A stretch of DNA of 64,000 bases, from positions 1,302,001-1,366,000 of the forward strand of contig NZ_AP026738.1 in NCBI RefSeq assembly GCF_002157685.2, written 5' to 3'. The position numbers and the translations under genes are program-made. Below the pieces are notes generated by a model that worked only from the letters and a program-made list of their open reading frames with translations, had not been told where the DNA came from and did not search any database. Positions within the stretch are counted from its first letter, which is position 1. Every line of letters begins with the position of its first letter. The DNA is from Comamonas thiooxydans (GTDB lineage: Bacteria; Pseudomonadota; Gammaproteobacteria; Burkholderiales; Burkholderiaceae_C). Shown piece by piece: positions 54,184 through 64,000 of this stretch.

Positions 54184-56260
54184 GCGGCCAGTTCTGAGCC
54201 GTGCCTATCACTGGCGGCTGCATCGCATTCTGTTTCTCTATGTGCTGGGAACGGCAGGCTTTCTGCTGACCATGCTCTGGGCCGAGGAGCGCGGGCTCTC
54301 TCGCCACTGGATCGGGCCCATCTTCCTGTTCTCCACGGTGATGGTGTACGCGGCCATCGGCGTGTACTCGCGCACCAGCGATGCCGAGGAGTATTTCGTC
54401 GCCGGCCGGCGCATTCCGCCTTTCTACAACGGCATGGCGGCTGCTGCCGACTGGATGAGCGCAGCCTCGTTCATCAGCCTCTCCGGCGCGCTTTATCTGC
54501 AAGGCTTTTCGGGAACCGGTACGCAGCCCGGAGGACTGGCCTATGTCCTGGGATGGACGGGCGGGTTCTGCCTGGTCGGCATGCTGATTGCCCCCTATCT
54601 GCGGGCCATGAATCTCTATACCGTGCCGGATTTCTTTCAGGCGCGCTATGGCGGACGTTGGCCGCGCATCATTGCTGCGCTGGCGGCCATCACCTGTTCC
54701 TTCACCTATGTGGTGGCGCAGATCTATGGCGTGGGCCTGATTGCCGCGCGGCTGACCGGCGTGCAGTTCGAGATCGGCATCATGCTGGGGCTGGGCGGCG
54801 TGCTGCTGTGCTCGTTCCTCGGCGGCATGCGGGCGATCACCTGGACCCAGGTGGCGCAATATGTGGTGATCCTGCTGGCCTTCATGCTGCCGGTTTCCTG
54901 GCTGGCCTACAAACAGCTGGGCAACCCCTGGGCGCAGTTGGCCTATAGCCAGCAACTGGGCAAGATTGGCGCCATGGAGCAGCAGTTGCTTTCCTCAGAG
55001 GCCGAGCAGTCGGTGCTGGAGGCCTACCGCACCCGCGCTCAGGTGCTGCAGGCCAAGCTGCGCGATGTGCCCAATGTGCTGGCGGCTGAACGCCAGGCAC
55101 TGAGCGAGCACATCCGCGAGCTGCGCACCAGCAGCGGCAATATCGGCGCCATCATGGCCGCCAGCCGGGAGCTGGCCGCCATGCCCAAGGACGAGGCGGC
55201 GGCGCGCGAGCTCTGGAGCCGTGAGTTGCACGAGGCCTATGAGCGGGCCAAGCCGCTGGGCGGCATGCCGCTGCAAAGCCAGCCTTTCGCGGGGGATCCG
55301 GATGGCTCGCCGGCCGAGCAGCGGGCCTATGAGGAAAGTCGGCGCAACTTTCTGGCGTTGATGTTCTGCTTGATGGTCGGCACGGCCGGGCTGCCGCACT
55401 TGCTCACGCGCTATTTCACGGTTCCCTCGGTGTCTGCCGCACGTACTTCTGTAGCCTGGTCGCTGTTCTTCATCGGGTTGCTGTATCTGGGGGCACCAGC
55501 CTTGGCTGTGCTGGTGAAGTACGAGGTCATGAGCAATCTCGTTGGCACGCATTTCGATGCCTTGCCGAACTGGATAGCGCAGTGGTCAAGGGTGGACGCC
55601 TCGCTGCTGTCGGTGGAGGACATCAACGGCGATGGCATTTTGCAGTTTGCCGAAATCCGCATGGGGGCCGACCTCATCATGCTGGCCACTCCAGAGCTCG
55701 GCGGCATGCCTTATGTGCTCTCCGGGCTGGTGGCTGCGGGCGGACTGGCTGCGGCCCTGTCCACGGCCGACGGACTGCTGCTGACCATCAGCAATGCCCT
55801 GGTGCGGGATCTCTATTTCCAGGAGCGCCAGCGCCTGGATACGCGCAAGCGCCGCATGTCGCCCGAACAGCGCGTGATTCTTTCCAAATTCGCATTGCTG
55901 CTGGTGGCCCTGTCGGCGGCGTTTGTGGCGGCGCGGCGCTCTTCGGACATTCTTCCCATGGTCTCGGCCTCCTTCTCTTTGGCGGGCTCGGCTTTTGTGC
56001 CGGCCATGGTGCTGGGCATCTTCTGGCGCGGCACAACGCGCCGTGGTGCGGTGGCTGGCATGCTGCTGGGCCTGGCCGTGACGCTTTACTACATGGTCTC
56101 TCATGTTCCGGGCCTGCAAGGGGTGCTGCCGTCAGTCCTTCGTGGCGAAGCGCTATGGTGGGGTATTCAGCCCATCTCGGCCGGAGTGTTTGGCGTGCCG
56201 GTGGGCTTTGCCACCACATTGCTCGTCAGCTGGTGGGAGCAGCGGCGGGCGAGAGTTTGA
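54176..56260 (+). CDS. Sodium:solute symporter, VC_2705-like large subunit, with EF-hand-like loop
   Basis: A 694-residue SSS-family permease, probably for acetate or another short organic acid. The family core has YFVAGRRIPPFYNGMAAAADWMSAASFISLSGALYLQG, TVPDFFQARYGGRWPRIIAALAAI, AGLPHLLTRYFTVPSVSAARTSVAWSL and GLVAAGGLAAALSTADGLLLTISNAL. It is longer than ActP: a soluble insert (about 265-390, coiled-coil-like) and a loop at 482-493 reading DINGDGILQFAE, a full EF-hand pattern. It overlaps the DUF4212 gene. Growth on organic acids would need PpsA, encoded just upstream. Confidence 0.9.
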   Translation: MPERPVLSRAYHWRLHRILFLYVLGTAGFLLTMLWAEERGLSRHWIGPIFLFSTVMVYAAIGVYSRTSDAEEYFVAGRRIPPFYNGMAAAADWMSAASFISLSGALYLQGFSGTGTQPGGLAYVLGWTGGFCLVGMLIAPYLRAMNLYTVPDFFQARYGGRWPRIIAALAAITCSFTYVVAQIYGVGLIAARLTGVQFEIGIMLGLGGVLLCSFLGGMRAITWTQVAQYVVILLAFMLPVSWLAYKQLGNPWAQLAYSQQLGKIGAMEQQLLSSEAEQSVLEAYRTRAQVLQAKLRDVPNVLAAERQALSEHIRELRTSSGNIGAIMAASRELAAMPKDEAAARELWSRELHEAYERAKPLGGMPLQSQPFAGDPDGSPAEQRAYEESRRNFLALMFCLMVGTAGLPHLLTRYFTVPSVSAARTSVAWSLFFIGLLYLGAPALAVLVKYEVMSNLVGTHFDALPNWIAQWSRVDASLLSVEDINGDGILQFAEIRMGADLIMLATPELGGMPYVLSGLVAAGGLAAALSTADGLLLTISNALVRDLYFQERQRLDTRKRRMSPEQRVILSKFALLLVALSAAFVAARRSSDILPMVSASFSLAGSAFVPAMVLGIFWRGTTRRGAVAGMLLGLAVTLYYMVSHVPGLQGVLPSVLRGEALWWGIQPISAGVFGVPVGFATTLLVSWWEQRRARV

Positions 56261-56450
56261 AAAACTCTTGATTTGATGGCCTTCAGCGATCTTTTGGATC
56301 GGGTTCGAGGCAGTTTTCTGCTGAATATCCGCCGTGAGCTGATCTGGAGCATGGGCGGATCAGGCTTGCAGGAAAACCCGCTTTTCAGCTGCAGCCATAG
56401 CTGCCACCCTGCAGGGCGGAAAGCAATTCAATGCACAGAGGGCAGGGGCG

Positions 56451-56957
56451 ATGTATCTAGTCAAAACACCCGAGGGCCAGCTGGCCTTCAAGGAGCGCCA
56501 TGCCGATCTGAGCCAGCGGCTGCGCTCGGCCTTTTTGCTGTTTGACGGTCGTCGCAGCCTCATGCAGGTGCTGGAGGCGACCTCGGCGCTGGGGGTGAAC
56601 AAGGACGATATTCTGGCGCTGGTCGGCAAGGGCTGGCTGGCCACAAGAGAGTCGTCCGTCGTGGCTGATGCAGCAGCGCAGGCCCATGCATCTTCGCTCT
56701 CAAAGAGCAGTTCGGTATCGTTGGCGGCTGCTGACGTCGACCCTGGCAGCGCACAGAGACGCTACCAGAGAGCCTATCCGATAGCGGTGTCCATCACGGG
56801 GGCTCTTGGGCTCAAGGGCTTCAGACTGAATCTGGCGGTGGAGGCGGCCATGGGTTATGAGCAACTGGCAGCGCTGGCTCCACGCATACGAGATGCTGCG
56901 GGTGACAAGGCCTATACGTCGTTGCACAGGGTGCTGTTCGAGGCGGATGAGACATAA
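56451..56957 (+). CDS. Hypothetical protein
   Basis: A 168-residue soluble protein that I do not recognise. The first ~65 residues look like a small winged-helix-like module (LAFKERHADLSQRLRSAFLLFDGRRSLMQVLEATSALGVNKDDILALVGKGWL). A Ser/Ala linker follows (about 72-110), and then a helical C-terminal part (YPIAVSITGALGLKGFRLNLAVEAAMGYEQLAALAPRIRDAAG). No signal peptide is seen. It stands alone, ending at a two-way terminator. Confidence 0.75.
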   Translation: MYLVKTPEGQLAFKERHADLSQRLRSAFLLFDGRRSLMQVLEATSALGVNKDDILALVGKGWLATRESSVVADAAAQAHASSLSKSSSVSLAAADVDPGSAQRRYQRAYPIAVSITGALGLKGFRLNLAVEAAMGYEQLAALAPRIRDAAGDKAYTSLHRVLFEADET

Positions 56958-56986
56958 GCAGCATCTGTGCCGGGCCTCTTGCATAG

Positions 56987-57016
56987 AAAAAAAAGCGGCT
57001 TCGGAGAGCCGCTTTT
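56987..57016. terminator. Two-way terminator between the hypothetical and FKBP genes
   Basis: AAAAAGCGGCT-TCGGAG-AGCCGCTTTTTT: stem AAAGCGGCT/AGCCGCTTT with A and T tracts on both sides, between convergent genes. Confidence 0.92.
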
Positions 57017-57036
57017 TTGATGAACCAGCCTGTTTT

Positions 57037-57390
57037 TTAGACAGCCAGCAGTTCCACGTCAAACTTCAGCGTGGCGTTGGGCGGGATCACGCCACCGGCG
57101 CCGCGCGCACCATAGCCCAGGGCAGCGGGGATTAGCAGCGTGCGCTGGCCCCCCACCTTCATGCCCTGCACGCCTTCGTCCCAGCCCTTGATGACCATGC
57201 CGGCGCCCAGGGGAAAGACGAAAGGATCGTTGCGGTCCTTGCTGGAGTCGAACTTGGCGCCTTGCACGCCATTGTTGTAGAGCCAGCCGGTGTAGTGCAC
57301 GGTCACGTTCTGACCGGCCTTGGCTTCGGCGCCTTCGCCCACGACGGTGTCTTCGTATTGCAGGCCGGAGGCAGTAGTGTTGAATGCCAT
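57037..57390 (-). CDS. FKBP-type peptidyl-prolyl isomerase
   Basis: A 117-residue single-domain FKBP without a signal peptide, so cytoplasmic. Active-site residues are visible: NVTVHYTGWLYNNGVQGAKFDSSKDRNDPFVFPLGAGMVIKGWDEGVQGMKVGGQRTLLIPAALGYGARG, with the Tyr, Asp, Phe, Val-Ile, Trp and Tyr of the pocket. AAAGGAAATC precedes the ATG. It lies 130 bp after an HxlR-type regulator gene on the same strand. Confidence 0.95.
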   Translation of the reverse strand: MAFNTTASGLQYEDTVVGEGAEAKAGQNVTVHYTGWLYNNGVQGAKFDSSKDRNDPFVFPLGAGMVIKGWDEGVQGMKVGGQRTLLIPAALGYGARGAGGVIPPNATLKFDVELLAV

Positions 57391-57520
57391 GATGATTTCC
57401 TTTCAGCGCAAAGCAGAAAAAGGCGATGGAAAAAAGGGCCCGCCAAGCACGCTTGGGGCCCTTGGATGATAGTGGTGCACCCGCTTGCTGCCAGTCCCCC
57501 GGCCGCAACAGCGGCAAGGT

Positions 57521-57826
57521 TTACTTCTTGGCGCGCGCGGCAACCCAGCGGTTGGCAAAGGCTTGTACATCGGACAGGCGCTTGAGCAGATCCTGCCCGG
57601 TCAGGGTGACGGTGTAGCCGTCGCTGCCATGCTCGAGCAGGCCGCACTCGCGCAGCTCCTTGATACGGGTGTTCAAGGTGTTGGGGGTGATGCCGCCCAC
57701 ACTGTCTTGCAGCAATCGGAAGGTCTGGGGATGACCATCCCGCAAAGCCCACAGCACGCGCAGCGCATAGCGGCATTCGAGCTTCTCGAACAGCTGGTTG
57801 ATGGCGGCGTTTTCCTTGGAGCTCAT
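57521..57826 (-). CDS. HxlR-like winged-helix transcriptional regulator
   Basis: A 101-residue regulator. One winged helix-turn-helix covers almost all of it: LECRYALRVLWALRDGHPQTFRLLQDSVGGITPNTLNTRIKELRECGLLEHGSDGYTVTLTGQDLLKRL. The conserved Cys near the N-terminus (C18 in EKLECRYALR) is where redox-sensing HxlR/HypR-like proteins have their cysteine. AAGGAG precedes the ATG. The likely operator is the inverted repeat at 57920-57936. Confidence 0.85.
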   Translation of the reverse strand: MSSKENAAINQLFEKLECRYALRVLWALRDGHPQTFRLLQDSVGGITPNTLNTRIKELRECGLLEHGSDGYTVTLTGQDLLKRLSDVQAFANRWVAARAKK

Positions 57827-58182
57827 GGACGCTTCTCCTTGCGCAATGATGTTGTCGAGCTGGGCGCACTAGGCGCTTTCAGTGCCATGTCCAATGGACT
57901 ATAGCGGTTAATTTATTTTGCTACAAGTTTAGTAGCTTCAAATCTTCGACTGCAACGCCTTGAAGTGATAAAGGCCACAAACAGCGCGCAAGTGTTGCTG
58001 GTCAGCCACGAATCAGGGAGAAGACGCGCTTGCTTCAGGGTTTGTAGCAATAGGGGCAGAGCTGAAGCAGCCCTCGGGACGGGGTGGCGAGCCATGCCGG
58101 AAGTGTTAGTACTGGCTTAGGTGTTTCTGGGTGTAAAAATTGACTCTAGCCATTGATTTGTCAGAACAAGCAGCTATGGAAA
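57827..58182 (-). promoter_or_regulatory. Intergenic region with inverted repeat upstream of the HxlR-like gene
   Basis: No gene is supported in 356 bp. An AT-rich tract (57905-57940) holds the inverted repeat GCTAC-AAGTTTA-GTAGC (57920-57936), a candidate autoregulatory site. Another AT-rich stretch at 58120-58195 follows the panE-like gene, with the palindromic-looking AGCTATGGAAATCATAGTT near 58172 that could end that transcript. Confidence 0.4.
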
Positions 58183-59127
58183 TCATAGTTCCTGCTTTTG
58201 TGTCGGCATTTGCTTGAGTTGCACCATCACCTGCAGCAGACGGTTGATCGGCGTGGCAATGCCCAGGGCCTGACCGCGTCGCACCACATAGCCGTTGAGA
58301 TGGTCGATTTCCGTAGGCTTGCCGCGCGCCAGATCCTGGGCCGTGGAAGAGAGCTGCCGAGGCATGGTGCGCGCTATGGCCGCTACAGCCTCGTCCACGG
58401 AGGCCGGCAGCAGCACGCCGTCGGCCAGAGCCACGGCCTTGCATTCGGCGGCAATATCCTGCATGACTGCAGGTACACCCTGCTGCGCGATCAGCCAGCC
58501 ATAGGGCTGCTGGGTGAGGGCGGAGAGTGCGTTGTACACGCAGTTGATGATGAGTTTTTGCCAGAGTGCGGTCAGCACGCCGTCCGAGGTCTGGGTGGGG
58601 ATGTTTGCTGCGCTGAACTGGAGTGCAATCTCGTCGCCCTGCGGACAGGGCGCGATGACCAGCTCGCCCCGGCCGAAGTGACGCACATGGCCTGGGCCGG
58701 CCATGGCGGTGGCGACATAGACTACGGCAGCAGCCACCGGCTGCTGGCCCAGCACCAGGCGCAGGCGCCGATCGTTGTCCACGCCGTTCTGCAAGCTCAG
58801 CACCTGGGTGTGTGCCGCCAGATGGGGCTTGATCTGCGCTGCAGCAGTTTCTGTGTCGGTGGACTTGACGCAGAACAGCAGCACATCGGCGCCTGCCACG
58901 GCACTGGCTTCGGTGCTGGTGGTGATGGGGATGTTCAGATCTTCTGTGGCCGTCTGCAGACGCAGACCGTGCTGGCTGATGGCCTGCATATGCGATGCTC
59001 TACCGATTAGCGTGACCGGGTGGCCGGCGCGTGCCAGCAGAGCACCGAAGTAGCAGCCCACCGAGCCCGCACCCATGACGGCAATGGACAGGCGGGAGGA
59101 GGTAGCGGTGTGGTTGACCATGTTCAT
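58183..59127 (-). CDS. 2-dehydropantoate 2-reductase family protein
   Basis: A 314-residue PanE/ApbA-family reductase. The NADPH loop is IAVMGAGSVGCYFGALLARAGHPVTLIGR; SLQNGVDND, the catalytic Lys in LTALWQKLIINCVYNALSALT and the Glu-Ile-Asp-x-Leu-Asn-Gly (PTEIDHLNGYVVRRG) of the C-terminal domain are all there. It may make pantoate for coenzyme A or act on a related 2-keto acid; family paralogues are common. It follows a Bug-type binding protein gene by 21 bp, so it may belong to an organic-acid locus. The start at ATG 59125-59127 is tentative (ATG 59119 is also in frame). Confidence 0.87.
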   Translation of the reverse strand: MNMVNHTATSSRLSIAVMGAGSVGCYFGALLARAGHPVTLIGRASHMQAISQHGLRLQTATEDLNIPITTSTEASAVAGADVLLFCVKSTDTETAAAQIKPHLAAHTQVLSLQNGVDNDRRLRLVLGQQPVAAAVVYVATAMAGPGHVRHFGRGELVIAPCPQGDEIALQFSAANIPTQTSDGVLTALWQKLIINCVYNALSALTQQPYGWLIAQQGVPAVMQDIAAECKAVALADGVLLPASVDEAVAAIARTMPRQLSSTAQDLARGKPTEIDHLNGYVVRRGQALGIATPINRLLQVMVQLKQMPTQKQEL

Positions 59128-59148
59128 GCGGCTATCTCGCAAAGAGGA

Positions 59149-60141
59149 TCAGCTCTTGAGCTTGAGCAGATAGGTCATCAGCTGGGCAGTGGAGGTTTCG
59201 ACCTCCAGAAATTCATGCAGTGCCTTGCCGGTTTGCCAGGAAGAGTTCCAATTATTGCTGACCAGGGCTTGCTTCCAGCTGTCCTGGTTGCTTGCATGGT
59301 CGATAGCAGCCAGCAGTTGCTGGGTGCGTTCTGCCGGCAGATTCCGGCCTGTAAAGACGGCACGCCAGTTGGACATTTCAGCATCCAGACCCTGGTCGCG
59401 CATGGAGGCAATGCCGAACATGGCACGGCGTGACGAAACACCGAGGGCGCGCAGCTTGCCCGCCTGCAAGGCTTCTCTGAACTCGCTGTAACCCGAGATT
59501 CCCACCTGCACCTGCTTTTGCAGCAGGGCCTGGAGCACATCGTTACCGCCGGCAAAGGGTTTGTATTGCAGTTGCTCCGCATTGGCCTTGGCCAGGCGGG
59601 CCAGCATGCCTGCGTACATATGGTCCACACCGCCTGCAGAACCTCCGGCAATGGTCAGTGCCGGCAGGTTCTCGCGCATGGCCTTGGCCAGTGCCTTGGG
59701 GTTGGCAAGCGGCGAGTCGGTGGGCACGGCCACCACCAGATAGTCGCTGGTCAGGCGCGCCAGGGGTTGCACCTGCTGCAGCGCAGCCGAATTCTTGTTC
59801 AGCGCCAGGGCGCCCACCATGACCATGCCGCCGATCAGCAGGCAGTTGGGGTCGTTGCCATAGCGTTTGGTGTACTCGGCCAAGCCTATGGTGCCGCCCT
59901 TGCCGCCGATATTTTCATAAATGACCTTGTCCACCGTGCCGCTACTGGTCAGCACTGCGCCCAGGGCGCGGCCGGTCTGGTCCCAGCCGCCGCCGGGGTT
60001 GGCAGGGATCACGATACGCAGTTGCGTGCCAAGGCGCTGGGGCGGATTGGCGATGGCTGCAAAAGGTGTAGACAGCAAGGCAGCGGAGTAGCTTAGCCAG
60101 CGGCGGCGTGTCAGGGCATTGTTCGCGTGGGGGGTATTCAT
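59149..60141 (-). CDS. Bug-family tripartite tricarboxylate transporter binding protein
   Basis: A 330-residue TctC/Bug-type periplasmic binding protein. The N-terminus carries NALTRRRWLSYSAALLSTPFAAIA, a Tat-like signal. The fold starts LRIVIPANPGGGWDQTGRALG and contains ENIGGKGGTIGLAEYTKR, LTIAGGSAGGVDHM and VQVGISGYSEFREALQAGKLRALGVSS. Bug proteins bind organic acids and are very numerous in Comamonadaceae, mostly as orphans. No TctA/TctB membrane genes are nearby. GGAGACAG precedes the ATG. Confidence 0.92.
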   Translation of the reverse strand: MNTPHANNALTRRRWLSYSAALLSTPFAAIANPPQRLGTQLRIVIPANPGGGWDQTGRALGAVLTSSGTVDKVIYENIGGKGGTIGLAEYTKRYGNDPNCLLIGGMVMVGALALNKNSAALQQVQPLARLTSDYLVVAVPTDSPLANPKALAKAMRENLPALTIAGGSAGGVDHMYAGMLARLAKANAEQLQYKPFAGGNDVLQALLQKQVQVGISGYSEFREALQAGKLRALGVSSRRAMFGIASMRDQGLDAEMSNWRAVFTGRNLPAERTQQLLAAIDHASNQDSWKQALVSNNWNSSWQTGKALHEFLEVETSTAQLMTYLLKLKS

Positions 60142-60216
60142 GTCTGTCTCCGTCGTTATGTGTCTTTTGGTGTGTTTGGCCGCAAGCGAAGGCTTGCTGA
60201 CCTGGGCTGCATGCGA

Positions 60217-60250
60217 AAAAGCCCCGACCTGGGGCAGGTCGGGGCTTTGA
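60217..60250 (-). terminator. Terminator of rpoD
   Basis: Stem AAAGCCCCGACCTG / CAGGTCGGGGCTTT (60223-60249); AAAAA on the plus-strand left is the U-run for minus-strand transcripts. It lies 40 bp after the rpoD stop. Confidence 0.92.
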
Positions 60251-60289
60251 GGTTCAAGGAGCCGGTGAGCCGGTTCCGCAGAGCCAGCG

Positions 60290-62737
<2,448 letters not shown>

Positions 62738-62991
62738 GAACACCTCTCACGGTACGAACACACACAAACACACAAAGGAAAACGGAAAATGCAAACAAAC
62801 GCCATGAAAGCTGGCGCAAGAACAGGTCTAGCCTGTCCGGTGGAGCACAAAGACTCCATGGCAAGATGTTGGGGCGATCATTTGGTATGCAATCCTTGCG
62901 AGAAATGGGCCATGCAGTTGCTGCCATCACGTGATTTCTTCACGGTGCCCGGGTCGGAGGTGTTGCTGTCGCTCTTGCCTATATCCCCTAA

Positions 62992-63016
62992 ATTATACCT
63001 TTTTTAAAGATGTCAA
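62992..63016 (-). promoter_or_regulatory. rpoD: rpoD promoter candidate overlapping the dnaG stop
   Basis: On the minus strand a perfect TTGACA (63011-63016), containing the dnaG TGA, and a perfect TATAAT (62992-62997) are 13 bp apart. Both hexamers are ideal, but the spacer is four short of the usual 17. The remaining 62738-62991 is the rpoD leader, with no gene seen. Confidence 0.5.
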
Positions 63017-64000
63017 GAGGCGGAGCTAATAATTACAGATAAATTCTTTCGCCGCTGTTGAAACTCAATGTAACGTCTTGCCGCGGTGGGGTCCGTAGCA
63101 ATCTCCTTGAGCGCCTTGGCTTCTTCGCGCTTGAGGTGATCTACCAGAATCAGATTGAGAGTGCCGCGCAATTCCTTGCGCAACTCGTCCACTTCACCTT
63201 CGGGGTTGGCATGGGCGCCGCTCATGAGCTTTTGGGCCAGCGGTTCGCAGGGAGTGCCTTGCAATTGCTCGCGCAGCACTGCCCAGGAGCGCGGCCCGGA
63301 CTCGGTGAACTGAGCCTCCAGCCAACGGAACAAGGGGGCATGGCTTTGGTTGCAGCGAGCCAGGGCATCGAAATCCTCATGGGTCATCTCTTCCATGAAC
63401 TCCATGTGACACATCAGCAGGCGTGCGGCCTGGTCTTCGCGGCTGACCGGTGTGGGGCGCGGGCCCAGCTGCGGCGGGTTCCAGTCCTCGCCCTTTTTGC
63501 CCCAGGGTTTGCGCTGGCGACCGAATTCCTTGCGGCCCGACCAGTTGCCACCGCTGCCCTGGCTCGGGTAGGAGGGAGCCGGTGCTGCGGCATCGGCCCA
63601 GTCGGGGGCGCTTTCCCAGTTGGCCGCAGGCGCATCCCATTCCGGTGCCTGAGGGCCGGAGGGCGCAGGCGCGCGGCGGGCAATGGGGGCTGTGCGTGCG
63701 GTTTCCTGCGCCCAGATATCGGTGAGGTCGCGCGAGTCCAACTGGGCCAGGGCTGCGATTTCGGAGAGCAGCTGGCGCTTGAGGGCTCCGTCGGGCAACA
63801 GCGACCACAGCGGTCGGGCGTTGCTGGCCATGTGGGCACGGCCTTCTGTCTGTCCCAGGTCGCAGCCTTCGCTGGCCGATTCGATGAGAAAGCGGCTCAG
63901 TGGCGTTGCGTCGCCTACATAGCGCGAGAAGGCCTCGGGGCCGAATTCGCGGATGAAGCTGTCGGGGTCATGTTCCGAGGGCAGGAACAGGAATTTGATG
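63013..64000 (-). CDS. dnaG: DNA primase DnaG, C-terminal part (5' end beyond the window)
   Basis: About 328 residues of the 3' end are present. IKFLFLPSEHDPDSFIREFGPEAFSRY at the window edge is the end of the TOPRIM domain, and FLIESASEGCDL follows. There is then a Pro/Gly/Trp-rich linker (APAPSYPSQGSGGNWSGRKEF). The DnaB-helicase-interacting C-terminal domain follows (REDQAARLLMCHMEFMEEMTHEDFDALARCNQSHAPLFRWLEAQF...RYIEFQQRRKNLSVIIS). rpoD follows on the same strand. Confidence 0.95.
   Translation of the reverse strand, partial: IKFLFLPSEHDPDSFIREFGPEAFSRYVGDATPLSRFLIESASEGCDLGQTEGRAHMASNARPLWSLLPDGALKRQLLSEIAALAQLDSRDLTDIWAQETARTAPIARRAPAPSGPQAPEWDAPAANWESAPDWADAAAPAPSYPSQGSGGNWSGRKEFGRQRKPWGKKGEDWNPPQLGPRPTPVSREDQAARLLMCHMEFMEEMTHEDFDALARCNQSHAPLFRWLEAQFTESGPRSWAVLREQLQGTPCEPLAQKLMSGAHANPEGEVDELRKELRGTLNLILVDHLKREEAKALKEIATDPTAARRYIEFQQRRKNLSVIISSAS

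Overview
The window is 64 kb of a GC-rich betaproteobacterial chromosome, most likely a Comamonas species (Comamonadaceae). The evidence is gene content: a complete p-cresol gene set in the order pchA-pchC-pchX-pchF, a Bug-family binding protein, a DUF4212/SSS symporter pair beside ppsA/ppsR, and a dnaG-rpoD end. Short palindromic intergenic repeats of a kind I associate with this family (from memory) also recur. The genus is inferred, the gene content is seen. I see no rRNA, tRNA, CRISPR array, insertion sequence or prophage.

Layout. 1-2.2 kb: a two-component system (kinase cut by the window edge) with PepSY proteins on both sides. 2.4-4.8 kb: an outer-membrane lipoprotein, a SlyD-like isomerase and a DUF2076 protein. 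5-18.2 kb: the catabolic region, two head-to-tail modules. Module 1 is an aldehyde dehydrogenase, a branched-chain-type ABC transporter (livFGMH order) and its binding protein, divergent from an AraC regulator. Module 2 is pchF-pchX-pchC-pchA, divergent from a second, paralogous AraC regulator. The two modules share a paralogous dehydrogenase, matching promoter/operator blocks and the same downstream flank, so they look like a diverged tandem duplication. 18.3-25.7 kb: housekeeping genes (ribosomal oxygenase, Ala/Pro-repeat lipoprotein, bamC-dapA, methyltransferase, SDR, MFS). 26-31.4 kb: parE, a lytic transglycosylase and parC. 31.5-39 kb: pdxY, a RidA protein, comEC, an ATP-grasp/alpha-E pair with an odd partial duplication between them, and bacterioferritin. 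39.4-41.7 kb: ahpC-ahpF. 41.9-48.7 kb: a Fur-controlled haem uptake operon. 48.8-56.3 kb: DUF2798, LysR, ppsR divergent from ppsA, then a sodium:solute symporter pair. 56.4-64 kb: a small unknown, FKBP, HxlR-type regulator, ketopantoate reductase-like protein, Bug binding protein, rpoD and the 3' part of dnaG.

How the genes work together. PchF/PchC oxidise p-cresol to 4-hydroxybenzaldehyde in the periplasm and PchA makes 4-hydroxybenzoate. The neighbouring ABC transporter and second dehydrogenase probably handle a related aromatic compound under the paralogous regulator. Haem import, bacterioferritin and AhpCF form an iron/oxidative-stress block. PpsA, its regulator PpsR and the adjacent symporter suggest growth on organic acids.

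The most unusual sequence signals are four. First, a family of structured repeats sits 0-12 nt after stop codons in one fixed orientation, and in one gene supplies the stop codon. Second, the promoter/operator block is duplicated between the two catabolic modules. Third, the start of the alpha-E gene has a partial second copy separated by two perfect hairpins. Fourth, the SSS symporter carries an EF-hand-like loop.
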